DNA of 5,092 nt from contig CALHGI010000576.1 of assembly GCA_938029995.1 (NCBI GenBank), forward strand, positions 1 through 5,092. The letters run 5' to 3'. Under the pieces are notes generated by a model. It saw only the letters and a program-made list of their open reading frames with translations. It had not been told where the DNA came from and made no database searches. The stretch is from an uncultured cyanobacterium (GTDB taxonomy: Bacteria; Cyanobacteriota; Cyanobacteriia; Phormidesmidales; Phormidesmidaceae). Positions 1-5,092 of this stretch are shown here, one piece after another. Position numbers and translations under genes: made by a program. Each line of letters begins with the position of its first letter. The stretch's first letter is position 1.

Positions 1-138
1 TCTTATAAGCTTATTTTTATTCTTTAGAATTTTTCTTAATATAGATTTATCTAAATGTGAATGAATACATTTATATCAATACTCAATGTGTAATAAAAAC
101 TATTCTTGCTAAAAGCTTTATATACCAGACGAATCAAG

Positions 139-177
139 AAAAGTAACTGACTTTTAGGTGTTTTGACCTTATCAAAA
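139..177. repeat. Two adjacent 17-bp dyads upstream of ndhD
   Basis: AAAAGT-N5-ACTTTT lies at 139-155 and TTTTGA-N5-TCAAAA at 161-177. Both are perfect 6-bp inverted repeats with the same 5-nt spacer, and their starts are 22 bp apart, about two helical turns. The second overlaps the candidate -35. They could be operator half-pairs, but AT-rich DNA produces such dyads by chance, so function is unproven. Confidence 0.35.
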
Positions 178-198
178 GTTAACCAAATTACATATACT
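169..198 (+). promoter_or_regulatory. Candidate sigma70-type promoter of ndhD
   Basis: TTATCA (169-174) is separated by 18 nt from TATACT (193-198). The -10 element matches the consensus at 5 of 6 positions and the -35 element at 4 of 6. Transcription would begin near 205, leaving a leader of about 230 nt before the ndhD start. The -35 element overlaps the right-hand dyad at 161-177, so a repressor bound there could block it. This rests on motif matching only. Another -35-like TTGACC at 163-168 is 24 nt from the same -10, which is too far. Confidence 0.35.
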
Positions 199-435
199 GT
201 GACTGGGCGTAAATCAATAGGTATTTTTCCTTATTGCCGTCCGGTCAGTTAGCCTAGCGTTTTCATAAGTGCAATGCTTTCCTGAATTCCTCCGACCTCT
301 TCGACTAAGGCCGCCGCGAAAACAGTAGTCCCCTTACAGGGTTGTGTTGCAGACAATAAGCTTTTTCGCTTCACCTAGACCAACTGCCTCTCGGCAAACC
401 GCGCCTCTGATAATGAGTTGTACGCATGAGTTGGC

Positions 436-2040
436 ATGACTGTTGAACACTTTCCGTGGCTGACAGCGCTAGTGATATTTCCCCTACTGGCCGCTATCCC
501 CATTTCCCTGCTGCCAGATAGCGAAGGCAAAACCCTCCGCTGGTATACCCTGGGCGCTTGCTTAGCCGAACTTGGCCTGATTCTTTATACATTTGCTAAC
601 TATTACGATCTCAACCAACCCGGTCTGCAGTTAGTTGACAACTACGATTGGGTGCCTCAAATTGGCCTGAATTGGTCCCTAGCGGCGGATGGTCTATCCA
701 TGCCCCTAGTGATTTTGAGTGGTTTGGTCACCACCCTGGCGGTGGTCGCCTCCTGGAATATCACCATGAAGCCTCGACTTTATTTCTCGTTGCTTCTGTT
801 GATGTTCAGCGCCCAAGTCGGTGTTTTCCTAGCTCAGGACATGCTGCTGTTCTTCATTATGTGGGAACTGGAGCTAGTACCGGTCTATTTGCTGATTTCT
901 ATCTGGGGCGGCCAAAAGCGCCTCTATGCAGCGACTAAATTTATCCTTTACACCGCCATTGGCTCCATCTTTATCCTGGTGGCAGCCCTGGCCATGGCCT
1001 TCTACGGTGACAACATCACCTTTAATTTCAGTGAGCTAGCGGCTAAGGATTATTCCTTGCCCATGCAGCTGTTTACCTACACTGGCTTCCTGATTGCCTT
1101 TGGCGTCAAACTGCCCGTATTTCCATTTCATACCTGGTTGCCCGATGCCCACAGTGAGGCTCCAGCGCCGGTGTCCATGATTTTGGCCGGTGTGCTGCTG
1201 AAGATGGCCGGTTACGGCCTGATCCGCATGAACATTGAGATGTTGCCCGATGCCCATGTTTACTTTGCCCCCATCTTGGCAATTCTCGGGGTCATCAACA
1301 TTGTTTATGCATCCCTAGCCGCCTTCGCCCAAGATAACCTCAAGCGCCGCATGGCCTATTCATCCGTCGCCCACATGGGGTTTGTGCTGATTGGATTGGC
1401 CGCCTTTACCACCCTGGGTCTGAGTGGCGCCCTGCTGCAGATGATCTCCCACGGTCTGATTGCGGCGGTGCTATTCTTCTTGTCTGGTGTAGCTTACGAG
1501 CGTACCCACACCCTAGCCATGAACAAAATGGGTGGCATGGGTAAAGCCATGCCCGTGGCCTTCGGTTTATTTACCGCTGGTTCCATGGCCTCCTTGGCCC
1601 TACCTGGCATGAGCGGATTTGTGGCTGAACTGGCTGTATTCCTGGGCTTTGCCACCAGTGATGCCTACAGCACCTTCTTCAAGGCAGGCATCGTAATTTT
1701 GGCCGCTATCGGCGTGATTTTATCCCCGATTTACCTGCTGTCCATGCTGCGTCGCATTTTCTTTGGCAATGCGGGTGAGCTGGAGATCCCCAACAATACT
1801 TCCTGGGACATTAAGCCCCGTGAAGCGTTTGTCGCCATTGCCCTACTCGTGCCCATCATCGGCATTGGCCTCTATCCCAAGCTGGCCACCCAAACCTACG
1901 ATGTGAAAAGTACGGAGCTGGCTAATCGGGTGCAGAATATTCGCCTGGCCCAAAATGCCGAATATGGACCGTTCTATGCGCAGGTATTGACGGCGCCTGA
2001 ACTGCTGGCAAGTCGGCCTTCCACCGTTAGCATTCGCTAG
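436..2040 (+). CDS. ndhD: NAD(P)H-quinone oxidoreductase subunit 4 (NdhD)
   Basis: This is a complete 534-residue membrane subunit of NDH-1, homologous to NuoM/ND4 and one of the antiporter-like proton-pumping modules in the thylakoid membrane. It takes part in respiration and cyclic electron flow around photosystem I. Visible hallmarks: the TM5 motif WELELVPVY with Glu144, the same position as the essential Glu of E. coli Nuo[22 protein letters not shown] (223-243) with Lys225; [11 protein letters not shown] with Lys256; YSSVAHMGF (308-316); and [10 protein letters not shown] (389-398) with Glu398. The sequence is hydrophobic throughout, with about 14 helices expected. The N-terminus (HFPWLT, DGLSMPL at 85-91) resembles the NdhD1/D2 type of NDH-1L rather than the CO2-uptake types NdhD3/D4; that is a judgement from memory. 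The start is well fixed: an in-frame TGA at 427-429 lies just upstream and ATG 436 is the first start after it, though no good Shine-Dalgarno precedes it. It stands alone here, with no ndhF beside it in the window. Confidence 0.96.
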   Translation: MTVEHFPWLTALVIFPLLAAIPISLLPDSEGKTLRWYTLGACLAELGLILYTFANYYDLNQPGLQLVDNYDWVPQIGLNWSLAADGLSMPLVILSGLVTTLAVVASWNITMKPRLYFSLLLLMFSAQVGVFLAQDMLLFFIMWELELVPVYLLISIWGGQKRLYAATKFILYTAIGSIFILVAALAMAFYGDNITFNFSELAAKDYSLPMQLFTYTGFLIAFGVKLPVFPFHTWLPDAHSEAPAPVSMILAGVLLKMAGYGLIRMNIEMLPDAHVYFAPILAILGVINIVYASLAAFAQDNLKRRMAYSSVAHMGFVLIGLAAFTTLGLSGALLQMISHGLIAAVLFFLSGVAYERTHTLAMNKMGGMGKAMPVAFGLFTAGSMASLALPGMSGFVAELAVFLGFATSDAYSTFFKAGIVILAAIGVILSPIYLLSMLRRIFFGNAGELEIPNNTSWDIKPREAFVAIALLVPIIGIGLYPKLATQTYDVKSTELANRVQNIRLAQNAEYGPFYAQVLTAPELLASRPSTVSIR

Positions 2041-2047
2041 GTGCTAA

Positions 2048-2078
2048 TTTCTTTATTCCTTGTGCAGGGATAAAGAAG
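2048..2078 (+). terminator. First hairpin after ndhD
   Basis: Arms 2048-2059 and 2067-2078 pair over 12 bp (core CTTTATTCC with GGGATAAAG, including G-T wobbles) around a 7-nt loop, 8 nt after the ndhD stop. The following bases (TCTTTCG) are only partly T-rich, so it is a weaker terminator than the next hairpin. It may protect the 3' end of the transcript. Confidence 0.55.
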
Positions 2079-2094
2079 TCTTTCGATTCCCCCT

Positions 2095-2140
2095 AAAGTC
2101 TCTGGTGTCCTATGTTGGGCACCAGGGACTTTGTGTTTTT
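2095..2140 (+). terminator. Strong rho-independent terminator of ndhD
   Basis: Arms 2095-2110 (AAAGTCTCTGGTGTCC) and 2117-2132 (GGGCACCAGGGACTTT) form a 16-bp stem with two G-T wobbles and a 6-nt loop. GTGTTTTT follows (2133-2140). Stem length, GC-rich centre and the downstream T-run are the classic form. It separates the ndhD transcript from the metal-transport genes. Confidence 0.85.
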
Positions 2141-2155
2141 GGGGGTTGGGCTGCC

Positions 2156-2178
2156 CAATGTCCCCCCCTGGGGCATTG
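2156..2178. repeat. GC-rich inverted repeat upstream of the transporter genes
   Basis: CAATGTCCC (2156-2164) pairs with GGGGCATTG (2170-2178) over 9 bp with one wobble, around a 5-nt loop. No T-run follows, so it is not an evident terminator. It lies 55 bp before the first candidate start of the next gene and could be an operator or a leader RNA structure. A competing stem, TTGGG/CCCAA (2146-2150 with 2154-2158), shares bases with its left arm. Confidence 0.4.
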
Positions 2179-2208
2179 AATCCATTAGAGGGAAGGCGAT
2201 TTACTTAT

Positions 2209-2282
2209 TGAGGAAAATTCTAATGTTTAGCTATGGTTGCCCTGCGTGGGGAGTCTCCAGTCAGATATTTAGCCAGGCTTAA
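2209..2282 (+). other. Possible leader ORF with a well-placed Shine-Dalgarno
   Basis: GAGGA at 2210-2214 is 8 nt from ATG 2223, an ideal spacing. That ATG opens 19 codons (start MFSYGCPAWG) ending at TAA 2280-2282, out of frame with the accessory gene and 19 nt before the internal ATG 2302. It may be a leader peptide coupled to initiation at 2302, or simply chance with the ribosome site serving ATG 2233 inefficiently. The peptide shows no recognisable feature. Confidence 0.25.
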
Positions 2283-2745
2283 CAGTAGTACCGGGCTGGG
2301 CATGCCCCAAGGCTGTTTACGTATCCTGCTGAATGGTCTCGGCCTTGTGCTGTTATCCAGTCAGCCTGGATGGACCCACGGTGCGATCGCAACCTTCAGT
2401 CACACATTCTCCATTGAAGCCAACTATGTTTCCGGGGAGCCCATGGCCTTAGCCCAGGTCGCTGTTTATAGCCCCGACAATCCAGATCAGCCCTGGACCA
2501 CCGGACAAACGAATCAGGAGGGAGAGTTCGAATTTAGCCCTGATGCTGCCGGAACTTGGGATGTGGTGATTCGGCAGGCGGGCCATGGCACCACCGTGAG
2601 CGTCCCCGTGGATATGGCCCCCACCCAGCAGACCACGGCTGCCCTAGTGTCCGCCCGTCCTTTGCAGCGTTGGGCCAGTGCCGGAGCCGCCCTTTGGGGG
2701 TTGGTGGGAACAGCCCTATTTTTTTCGCGAGGTAAACAGTCTTAG
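2233..2745 (+). CDS. NikL-like periplasmic accessory protein of a Ni/Co ECF transporter
   Basis: A 170-residue protein made of a hydrophobic signal or anchor segment (about residues 29-43, LRILLNGLGLVLLSS), a periplasmic beta-sandwich-like domain (about 50-138) and a C-terminal membrane helix (about 147-164) followed by RGKQS. The domain reads like a carboxypeptidase-regulatory/DUF4198-type fold: an EANYVSGEPM segment, VAVYSPD, TNQEGEFEFSPD and GTWDVVIRQAGHG (107-119). His49, His57 and His118 are candidate metal contacts. In group II ECF transporters the auxiliary component is CbiN, NikN, NikL or NikK; two membrane spans around an extracytoplasmic domain fit NikL best. Its stop overlaps the cbiM GTG by one base, so the two are probably translationally coupled. 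The start is uncertain: ATG 2233 has GAGGA (2210-2214) 18 nt upstream, too far; ATG 2302 (residue 24) gives a cleaner signal peptide. GAGGA instead suits ATG 2223, which opens a 19-codon frame. Exact function is inferred from context. Confidence 0.8.
   Translation: MVALRGESPVRYLARLNSSTGLGMPQGCLRILLNGLGLVLLSSQPGWTHGAIATFSHTFSIEANYVSGEPMALAQVAVYSPDNPDQPWTTGQTNQEGEFEFSPDAAGTWDVVIRQAGHGTTVSVPVDMAPTQQTTAALVSARPLQRWASAGAALWGLVGTALFFSRGKQS
2383..2390. repeat. HIP1 octamer GCGATCGC
   Basis: Perfect GCGATCGC palindrome inside the accessory-protein gene. This octamer is greatly over-represented in many cyanobacterial genomes and supports a cyanobacterial source. Confidence 0.9.
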
Positions 2746-3461
2746 TGCATATTCCAGATGGTTTTGTACCACCCCAACTTTGCATTGTTGGGTATGGTCT
2801 CAGCGGGTTAGTCACCTGGCATTGTCTACGACAGGTCAATCGGCAGGCCGATCCAGCGGCCCAGATGCCCAAGGCCGCCCTATTGGCCGCCGCCTTTTTT
2901 GTCGCCTCGTCCATTCAGATTCCCCTGCCGCCCATGAGTTTGCACCTAGTGCTCAATGGTCTGCTAGGGGCGGTGTTGGGCTACTACGCCTTCCTGGCAA
3001 TTTTGATCGGTCTATTTTTCCAGGCTTTGTTTTTAGGCCATGGCGGTCTTTCTACCCTGGGGGTTAATGCCATCATCATCGGTGTGCCCGCCCTGGTGGG
3101 CCATGGGGTATTTCAGCTGCGGCGCTGGTTACCCCGCTCCCTCACCCCGGCCATCCGCTATGGTGTGAGCGGATTTTTGGCTGGGGCCATTGGCATGGCC
3201 CTAGGCGTTACCTTCTTTATTAGTCTGTTGATCTTTGCCGTGCCCGTGGGCTTTGATGTGGCCACCGAACGGGCCGCCCTCCTGACCCTCGGCATTGCCC
3301 ATGGTCCCCTGGTCATTGTGGAAGGGGTATTTACGGCCCTACTGGTGACATTTTTACAACGGACCAAGCCAGAATTATTAAATGGCTTGGTTACCCTTAG
3401 TCCCAAGGATCATCCCCAAGGGTCAGCCATGGGCGTATCGGGGGATCGGCTATGCGACTAA
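2745..3461 (+). CDS. cbiM: Ni/Co ECF transporter substrate-binding subunit CbiM/NikM
   Basis: A 238-residue integral membrane protein, the S component that captures Ni2+ or Co2+ and passes it into the cytoplasm. It begins with MHIPDGF, the family hallmark. In the solved NikM2 structure the metal is held by nitrogens of Met1, His2 and His67; here His2 and His67 (in SLHLVLNGLLG, 65-75) occupy exactly those positions. Also visible are FFQALFLGHGGLSTLGVN (91-108) and the C-terminal HGPLVIVEGVFTALLVTFLQR (186-206), both typical of the family. About six or seven helices are apparent, followed by a polar tail of about 30 residues. The start is GTG 2745, forced by the MHIPDG motif; GAGGT (2729-2733) lies 11 nt upstream inside the preceding gene. 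It overlaps that gene by 1 nt and cbiQ by 10 nt, so the three are one operon. Nickel versus cobalt is not decided by this sequence alone. Confidence 0.95.
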   Translation: MHIPDGFVPPQLCIVGYGLSGLVTWHCLRQVNRQADPAAQMPKAALLAAAFFVASSIQIPLPPMSLHLVLNGLLGAVLGYYAFLAILIGLFFQALFLGHGGLSTLGVNAIIIGVPALVGHGVFQLRRWLPRSLTPAIRYGVSGFLAGAIGMALGVTFFISLLIFAVPVGFDVATERAALLTLGIAHGPLVIVEGVFTALLVTFLQRTKPELLNGLVTLSPKDHPQGSAMGVSGDRLCD

Positions 3462-4231
3462 CCCTAGATACCTACGCGGGGCTACAGTCTCCCCTCCATC
3501 GCTGGTGGCCTCGGGCCAAACTGGTGGGCCTGGGGTTACTGATTCTGGGTTTTGCTTCCGTCCAAACCCTGCAGCTAATCCCCCTGTGCCTGCTTGTGAC
3601 CATCGTTCTCTATGGGCTGTCGGGGCTGCCCTGGTCCTTTTTGCGATCGCGCCTGCGCTATCCCGGTTTATTTCTTCTGGGCATGGTGATCGCCCTGCCG
3701 CTGCTGTCCGGCAGCACCCTACTGTGGCAATGGGGCCCCTTCGCCATTCGTCAGGAGGGGCTGCTGGCCATGGGGCTTATTACCGGTCGATTTCTCTCCA
3801 TTGTCACCTTGGGCATGCTGTTACTGGGCACCACCCCCCTGCTCACCCTGATTGACACCCTGGTTTCCCTGGGGCTACCGCCGCTGTTAGCCGAAATGGC
3901 CCTGCTGTCCTACCGCTACCTATTTGACATGGCAGACCAGCTGGATGTGCTGCGCCAGGCCATGTGCCTGCGGGGCTTTCAACCTAGGGGCAACCGCCGC
4001 AGCTGGCACCAGCTCGCGGCGGTCATGGGTACCCTGTTGGTGCGGAGTTATGAGCAATCAGAACGGGTCTACAAGGCCATGCGACTGAGGGGCTATGGCC
4101 ACGGTCGTCGTCAGTCGCCCCAGCTTAGGGGATGGGGGCAACCGGTGGATCTAGCCGCGACTGGATTATGCGCTACCATTTCCCTGATCCTGATCGGTTT
4201 ACAGGTCTGGTTCGCGGTACCTAGCCCTTAA
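3452..4231 (+). CDS. cbiQ: ECF transporter transmembrane T component CbiQ
   Basis: A 259-residue membrane protein that couples the S component CbiM to the ATPase CbiO. Hydrophobic segments lie at about 22-56, 70-88, 105-128 and 235-256. The long cytoplasmic region (about 150-225) carries the two short Arg motifs that form the coupling helices: LRG at 173-175 (AMCLRGF) and LRG at 212-214 (AMRLRGY), in place of the common ARG. The SYRYLFDMADQLDVLRQAM stretch (153-171) is also typical of CbiQ. Length is normal for the family. ATG 3452 overlaps the end of cbiM by 10 nt; a G-rich stretch GGGGGA (3440-3445) upstream is a weak ribosome site, and coupling to cbiM is likely. No terminator hairpin with a T-run follows, so readthrough towards cbiO is possible. 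Confidence 0.94.
   Translation: MRLTLDTYAGLQSPLHRWWPRAKLVGLGLLILGFASVQTLQLIPLCLLVTIVLYGLSGLPWSFLRSRLRYPGLFLLGMVIALPLLSGSTLLWQWGPFAIRQEGLLAMGLITGRFLSIVTLGMLLLGTTPLLTLIDTLVSLGLPPLLAEMALLSYRYLFDMADQLDVLRQAMCLRGFQPRGNRRSWHQLAAVMGTLLVRSYEQSERVYKAMRLRGYGHGRRQSPQLRGWGQPVDLAATGLCATISLILIGLQVWFAVPSP
3643..3650. repeat. HIP1 octamer GCGATCGC
   Basis: Second perfect GCGATCGC in the window, inside cbiQ; same significance for the source organism. Confidence 0.9.
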
Positions 4232-4354
4232 TTTTGCCGGTTGGATGTTAATCCGTTGCTGATGTAGGGGAGGTATTAATCGGTTGACATTCGTAGTACA
4301 TCAGAATTTTTCAGATAAAACCATCCCCAGGATCGGCAATGTTAAATTCAATCG

Positions 4355-4380
4355 TTGTTGGTTTAGAGAAAAATCAACAA
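4355..4380. repeat. 10-bp dyad between cbiQ and cbiO
   Basis: TTGTTGGTTT (4355-4364) and AAATCAACAA (4371-4380) form a 10-bp stem with one G-T wobble and a 6-nt loop. No T-run follows, arguing against a standard terminator. As DNA it is a 26-bp imperfect palindrome of a size that suits a dimeric regulator. It could instead be a 3'-end stabilising hairpin for the upstream transcript. Confidence 0.5.
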
Positions 4381-4431
4381 TATTACTGATAAATCCCATC
4401 TTAATTTCTAGAAACTGACTTAAATCTCTTC

Positions 4432-4437
4432 TAAATA
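4432..4437 (+). promoter_or_regulatory. Weak candidate -10 element before cbiO
   Basis: TAAATA lies 31 nt before ATG 4469 and matches the -10 consensus at 4 of 6 positions. No convincing -35 lies 16-18 nt upstream, so a promoter here would need an activator or an alternative sigma factor. The evidence is positional only. Confidence 0.2.
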
Positions 4438-4468
4438 CGGTTCTCTCTTCGTCCTCTGAGTAGTGTCT

Positions 4469-5092
4469 ATGACATCTCTACTGCCTAAGAATTTGTCCAA
4501 GAAATCCATGGCGGCCGCTCCCCGCGTTACCGTAGCGGCAGTTGCCATCGATCATCTTTGCTTTTCCTATCCCGATCGACAGCAGGTCCTCGACAATTTA
4601 AGTCTGCACATTACCCCCGGTGAACGGGTGGGCATTATTGGCCACAATGGCTGTGGTAAAACAACCTTGTTTATGACCCTGTGTGGAGCCCTCACCCCCA
4701 CGGCTGGGACCGTCCGGTTGATGGATAAACCGGTGGTCGCCGGTGGGTTTAATCCCCAAATCGGTCTATTGTTTCAAAATCCCAACAATCAGCTTTTTTC
4801 CGCATCAGTTCGGGAAGATATTCGCTTTGGCCCTGCCAACATGGGCTTGCCCCCCCACCAGGTGAATGAACGGGTGGAGACCGCCATTAATATGACGGGG
4901 TTACAGACCCTGGCGGAGCGAGCCCCCCACCATCTGTCCGGTGGTGAAAAGCAAATGGTGGCCATTGCGGGACTCTTGGCCATGATGCCCCAAATTGTTC
5001 TTTATGACGAACCTACCGCTAGCTTGGATATTCGCAGCCGACGGCGGTTGATTACCTTTATGCAAGGGCTGGAACAAACCATGGTGATTGCC
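4469..5092 (+). CDS. cbiO: ECF transporter ATP-binding subunit CbiO (partial, 3' end missing)
   Basis: The first 208 codons of an ABC ATPase that powers the metal transporter from the cytoplasmic face; the frame stays open to the window end. Counting from ATG 4469: a FSYPD motif at 32-36, Walker A GHNGCGKT at 58-65, Q-loop FQNPNNQLFS at 102-111 (FQNP-x-x-QLF is typical of the CbiO/EcfA family), signature LSGGEKQMVAIAG at 156-168, and Walker B/D-loop VLYDEPTASLD with Asp180 and catalytic Glu181. The switch His should follow just beyond the end. LSGGE and KQM replace the commoner LSGGQ and KQR. An in-frame TGA at 4457-4459 bounds the start. ATG 4469, TTG 4493 and ATG 4508 are all possible; none has a good Shine-Dalgarno. 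ATG 4508 gives a length closer to typical relatives, while 4469 adds a basic stretch, MTSLLPKNLSKKS. Confidence 0.93.
   Translation, partial: MTSLLPKNLSKKSMAAAPRVTVAAVAIDHLCFSYPDRQQVLDNLSLHITPGERVGIIGHNGCGKTTLFMTLCGALTPTAGTVRLMDKPVVAGGFNPQIGLLFQNPNNQLFSASVREDIRFGPANMGLPPHQVNERVETAINMTGLQTLAERAPHHLSGGEKQMVAIAGLLAMMPQIVLYDEPTASLDIRSRRRLITFMQGLEQTMVIA

Larger units (their letters stand above)
1..435. other. Non-coding upstream region of ndhD
   Basis: I find no convincing protein or RNA gene here. Positions 1 to about 240 are visibly AT-rich with many stops in all frames; 240-435 are more balanced in composition. The stretch contains three AAGCTT palindromic cores (8-13, 113-118, 359-364), two adjacent short dyads (139-155 and 161-177), a candidate promoter (169-198) and some possible RNA secondary structure between 316 and 369. 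No end of an upstream gene is recognisable. The likeliest role is promoter plus long 5' leader of ndhD. Confidence 0.6.
4232..4468. other. AT-rich intergenic gap between cbiQ and cbiO
   Basis: This 237-nt gap breaks an otherwise overlapping operon and is much richer in A and T than the flanking genes. It contains two near-identical 11-mers (TTAATCCGTTG 4248-4258 and TTAATCGGTTG 4276-4286), a perfect TTGACA (4284-4289) without a well-spaced -10, a dyad at 4355-4380 and a TAAATA (4432-4437) that could be a -10. I see no cobalamin or NiCo riboswitch core. It probably carries a secondary promoter or processing site for cbiO. Confidence 0.5.

Noticed and set aside
178..194. NtcA-like GTT-N8-TAC and RpaB HLR1-like ATTACATA near the ndhD promoter
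   Set aside because: The NtcA site lacks GTA and overlaps the -10 rather than lying near -41; the HLR1 match has only one good half-repeat.
648..1257. ORFs at 648-938 (+) and 1036-1257 (-) inside ndhD
   Set aside because: They lie wholly within the well-supported ndhD frame, and their translations show no family features.
2176..2205. TTGAAT-N18-TTTACT as a promoter for the transporter genes
   Set aside because: Both boxes match at only 4 of 6 positions, and the start would fall on the GAGGA ribosome site, so it is not listed as a feature.
2534..3067. ORFs at 2534-2914 (-) and 2678-3067 (+)
   Set aside because: They are shadows of the accessory gene and cbiM, both of which have clear family motifs.
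3158..3855. ORFs at 3158-3406 (-) and 3382-3855 (+)
   Set aside because: They overlap cbiM and cbiQ in other frames; the proline- and arginine-rich translations are typical of out-of-frame GC-rich coding DNA.
4284..4318. Perfect TTGACA taken as a full promoter
   Set aside because: At 16-18 nt downstream the sequence is TTTTTC-like; the nearest AT-rich candidate (AGATAA) is 23 nt away, outside normal spacing.
4232..4468. Cobalamin or NiCo riboswitch controlling cbiO
   Set aside because: The B12-box core GCCACTG and the G-rich conserved elements of the NiCo motif were not found here or upstream of the accessory gene.
4789..4983. 64-codon reverse-strand ORF
   Set aside because: It is antisense to the conserved Q-loop to signature region of cbiO and has no features of its own.
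1..5092. tRNA, rRNA, CRISPR array or insertion sequence
   Set aside because: I see no cloverleaf, no regularly spaced repeats, no transposase fragments and no terminal inverted repeats with target duplications.

Overview
The window looks like a cyanobacterial chromosome segment. Three things point that way. The first gene encodes a plastid/cyanobacterial-type NdhD. The octamer GCGATCGC (HIP1, typical of many cyanobacteria) occurs twice. The second gene belongs to a small periplasmic protein type that I recall lying beside cbiM in cyanobacteria. All genes are on the + strand. I cannot name the species.

Layout: Positions 1-435 hold no convincing gene. The stretch is strongly AT-rich to about 240 and then mixed, and it probably carries the ndhD promoter (candidate -35/-10 at 169-198) and a leader of about 230 nt. 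Positions 436-2040 are ndhD, a proton-pumping membrane subunit of the photosynthetic/respiratory NDH-1 complex. Two hairpins at 2048-2078 and 2095-2140 follow it; the second is a textbook intrinsic terminator, so the downstream genes are probably a separate unit.

Positions 2233-4231 encode three tightly packed genes of a group II ECF (energy-coupling factor) transporter for Ni2+ or Co2+. The first is a small periplasmic, membrane-anchored auxiliary protein (NikL-like, in place of CbiN). The second is the substrate-binding S component CbiM/NikM, overlapping the first by 1 nt. The third is the transmembrane T component CbiQ, overlapping the second by 10 nt. An AT-rich gap of 237 nt (4232-4468) follows, containing a 10-bp dyad and possible promoter elements. 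The ATPase gene cbiO then begins and runs off the window end at 5092.

How the genes work together: CbiM binds the metal through its extreme N-terminus (Met1-His2) and His67. The small protein is expected to assist metal loading from the periplasmic side. CbiQ couples CbiM to CbiO, which hydrolyses ATP. The auxiliary protein type favours nickel, for hydrogenase, urease or Ni-SOD, but cobalt for cobalamin cannot be excluded from this window. I see no wholly new system. The points most worth checking are the translation starts of the auxiliary gene and of ndhD, the cbiQ-cbiO gap, and the paired dyads upstream of ndhD.
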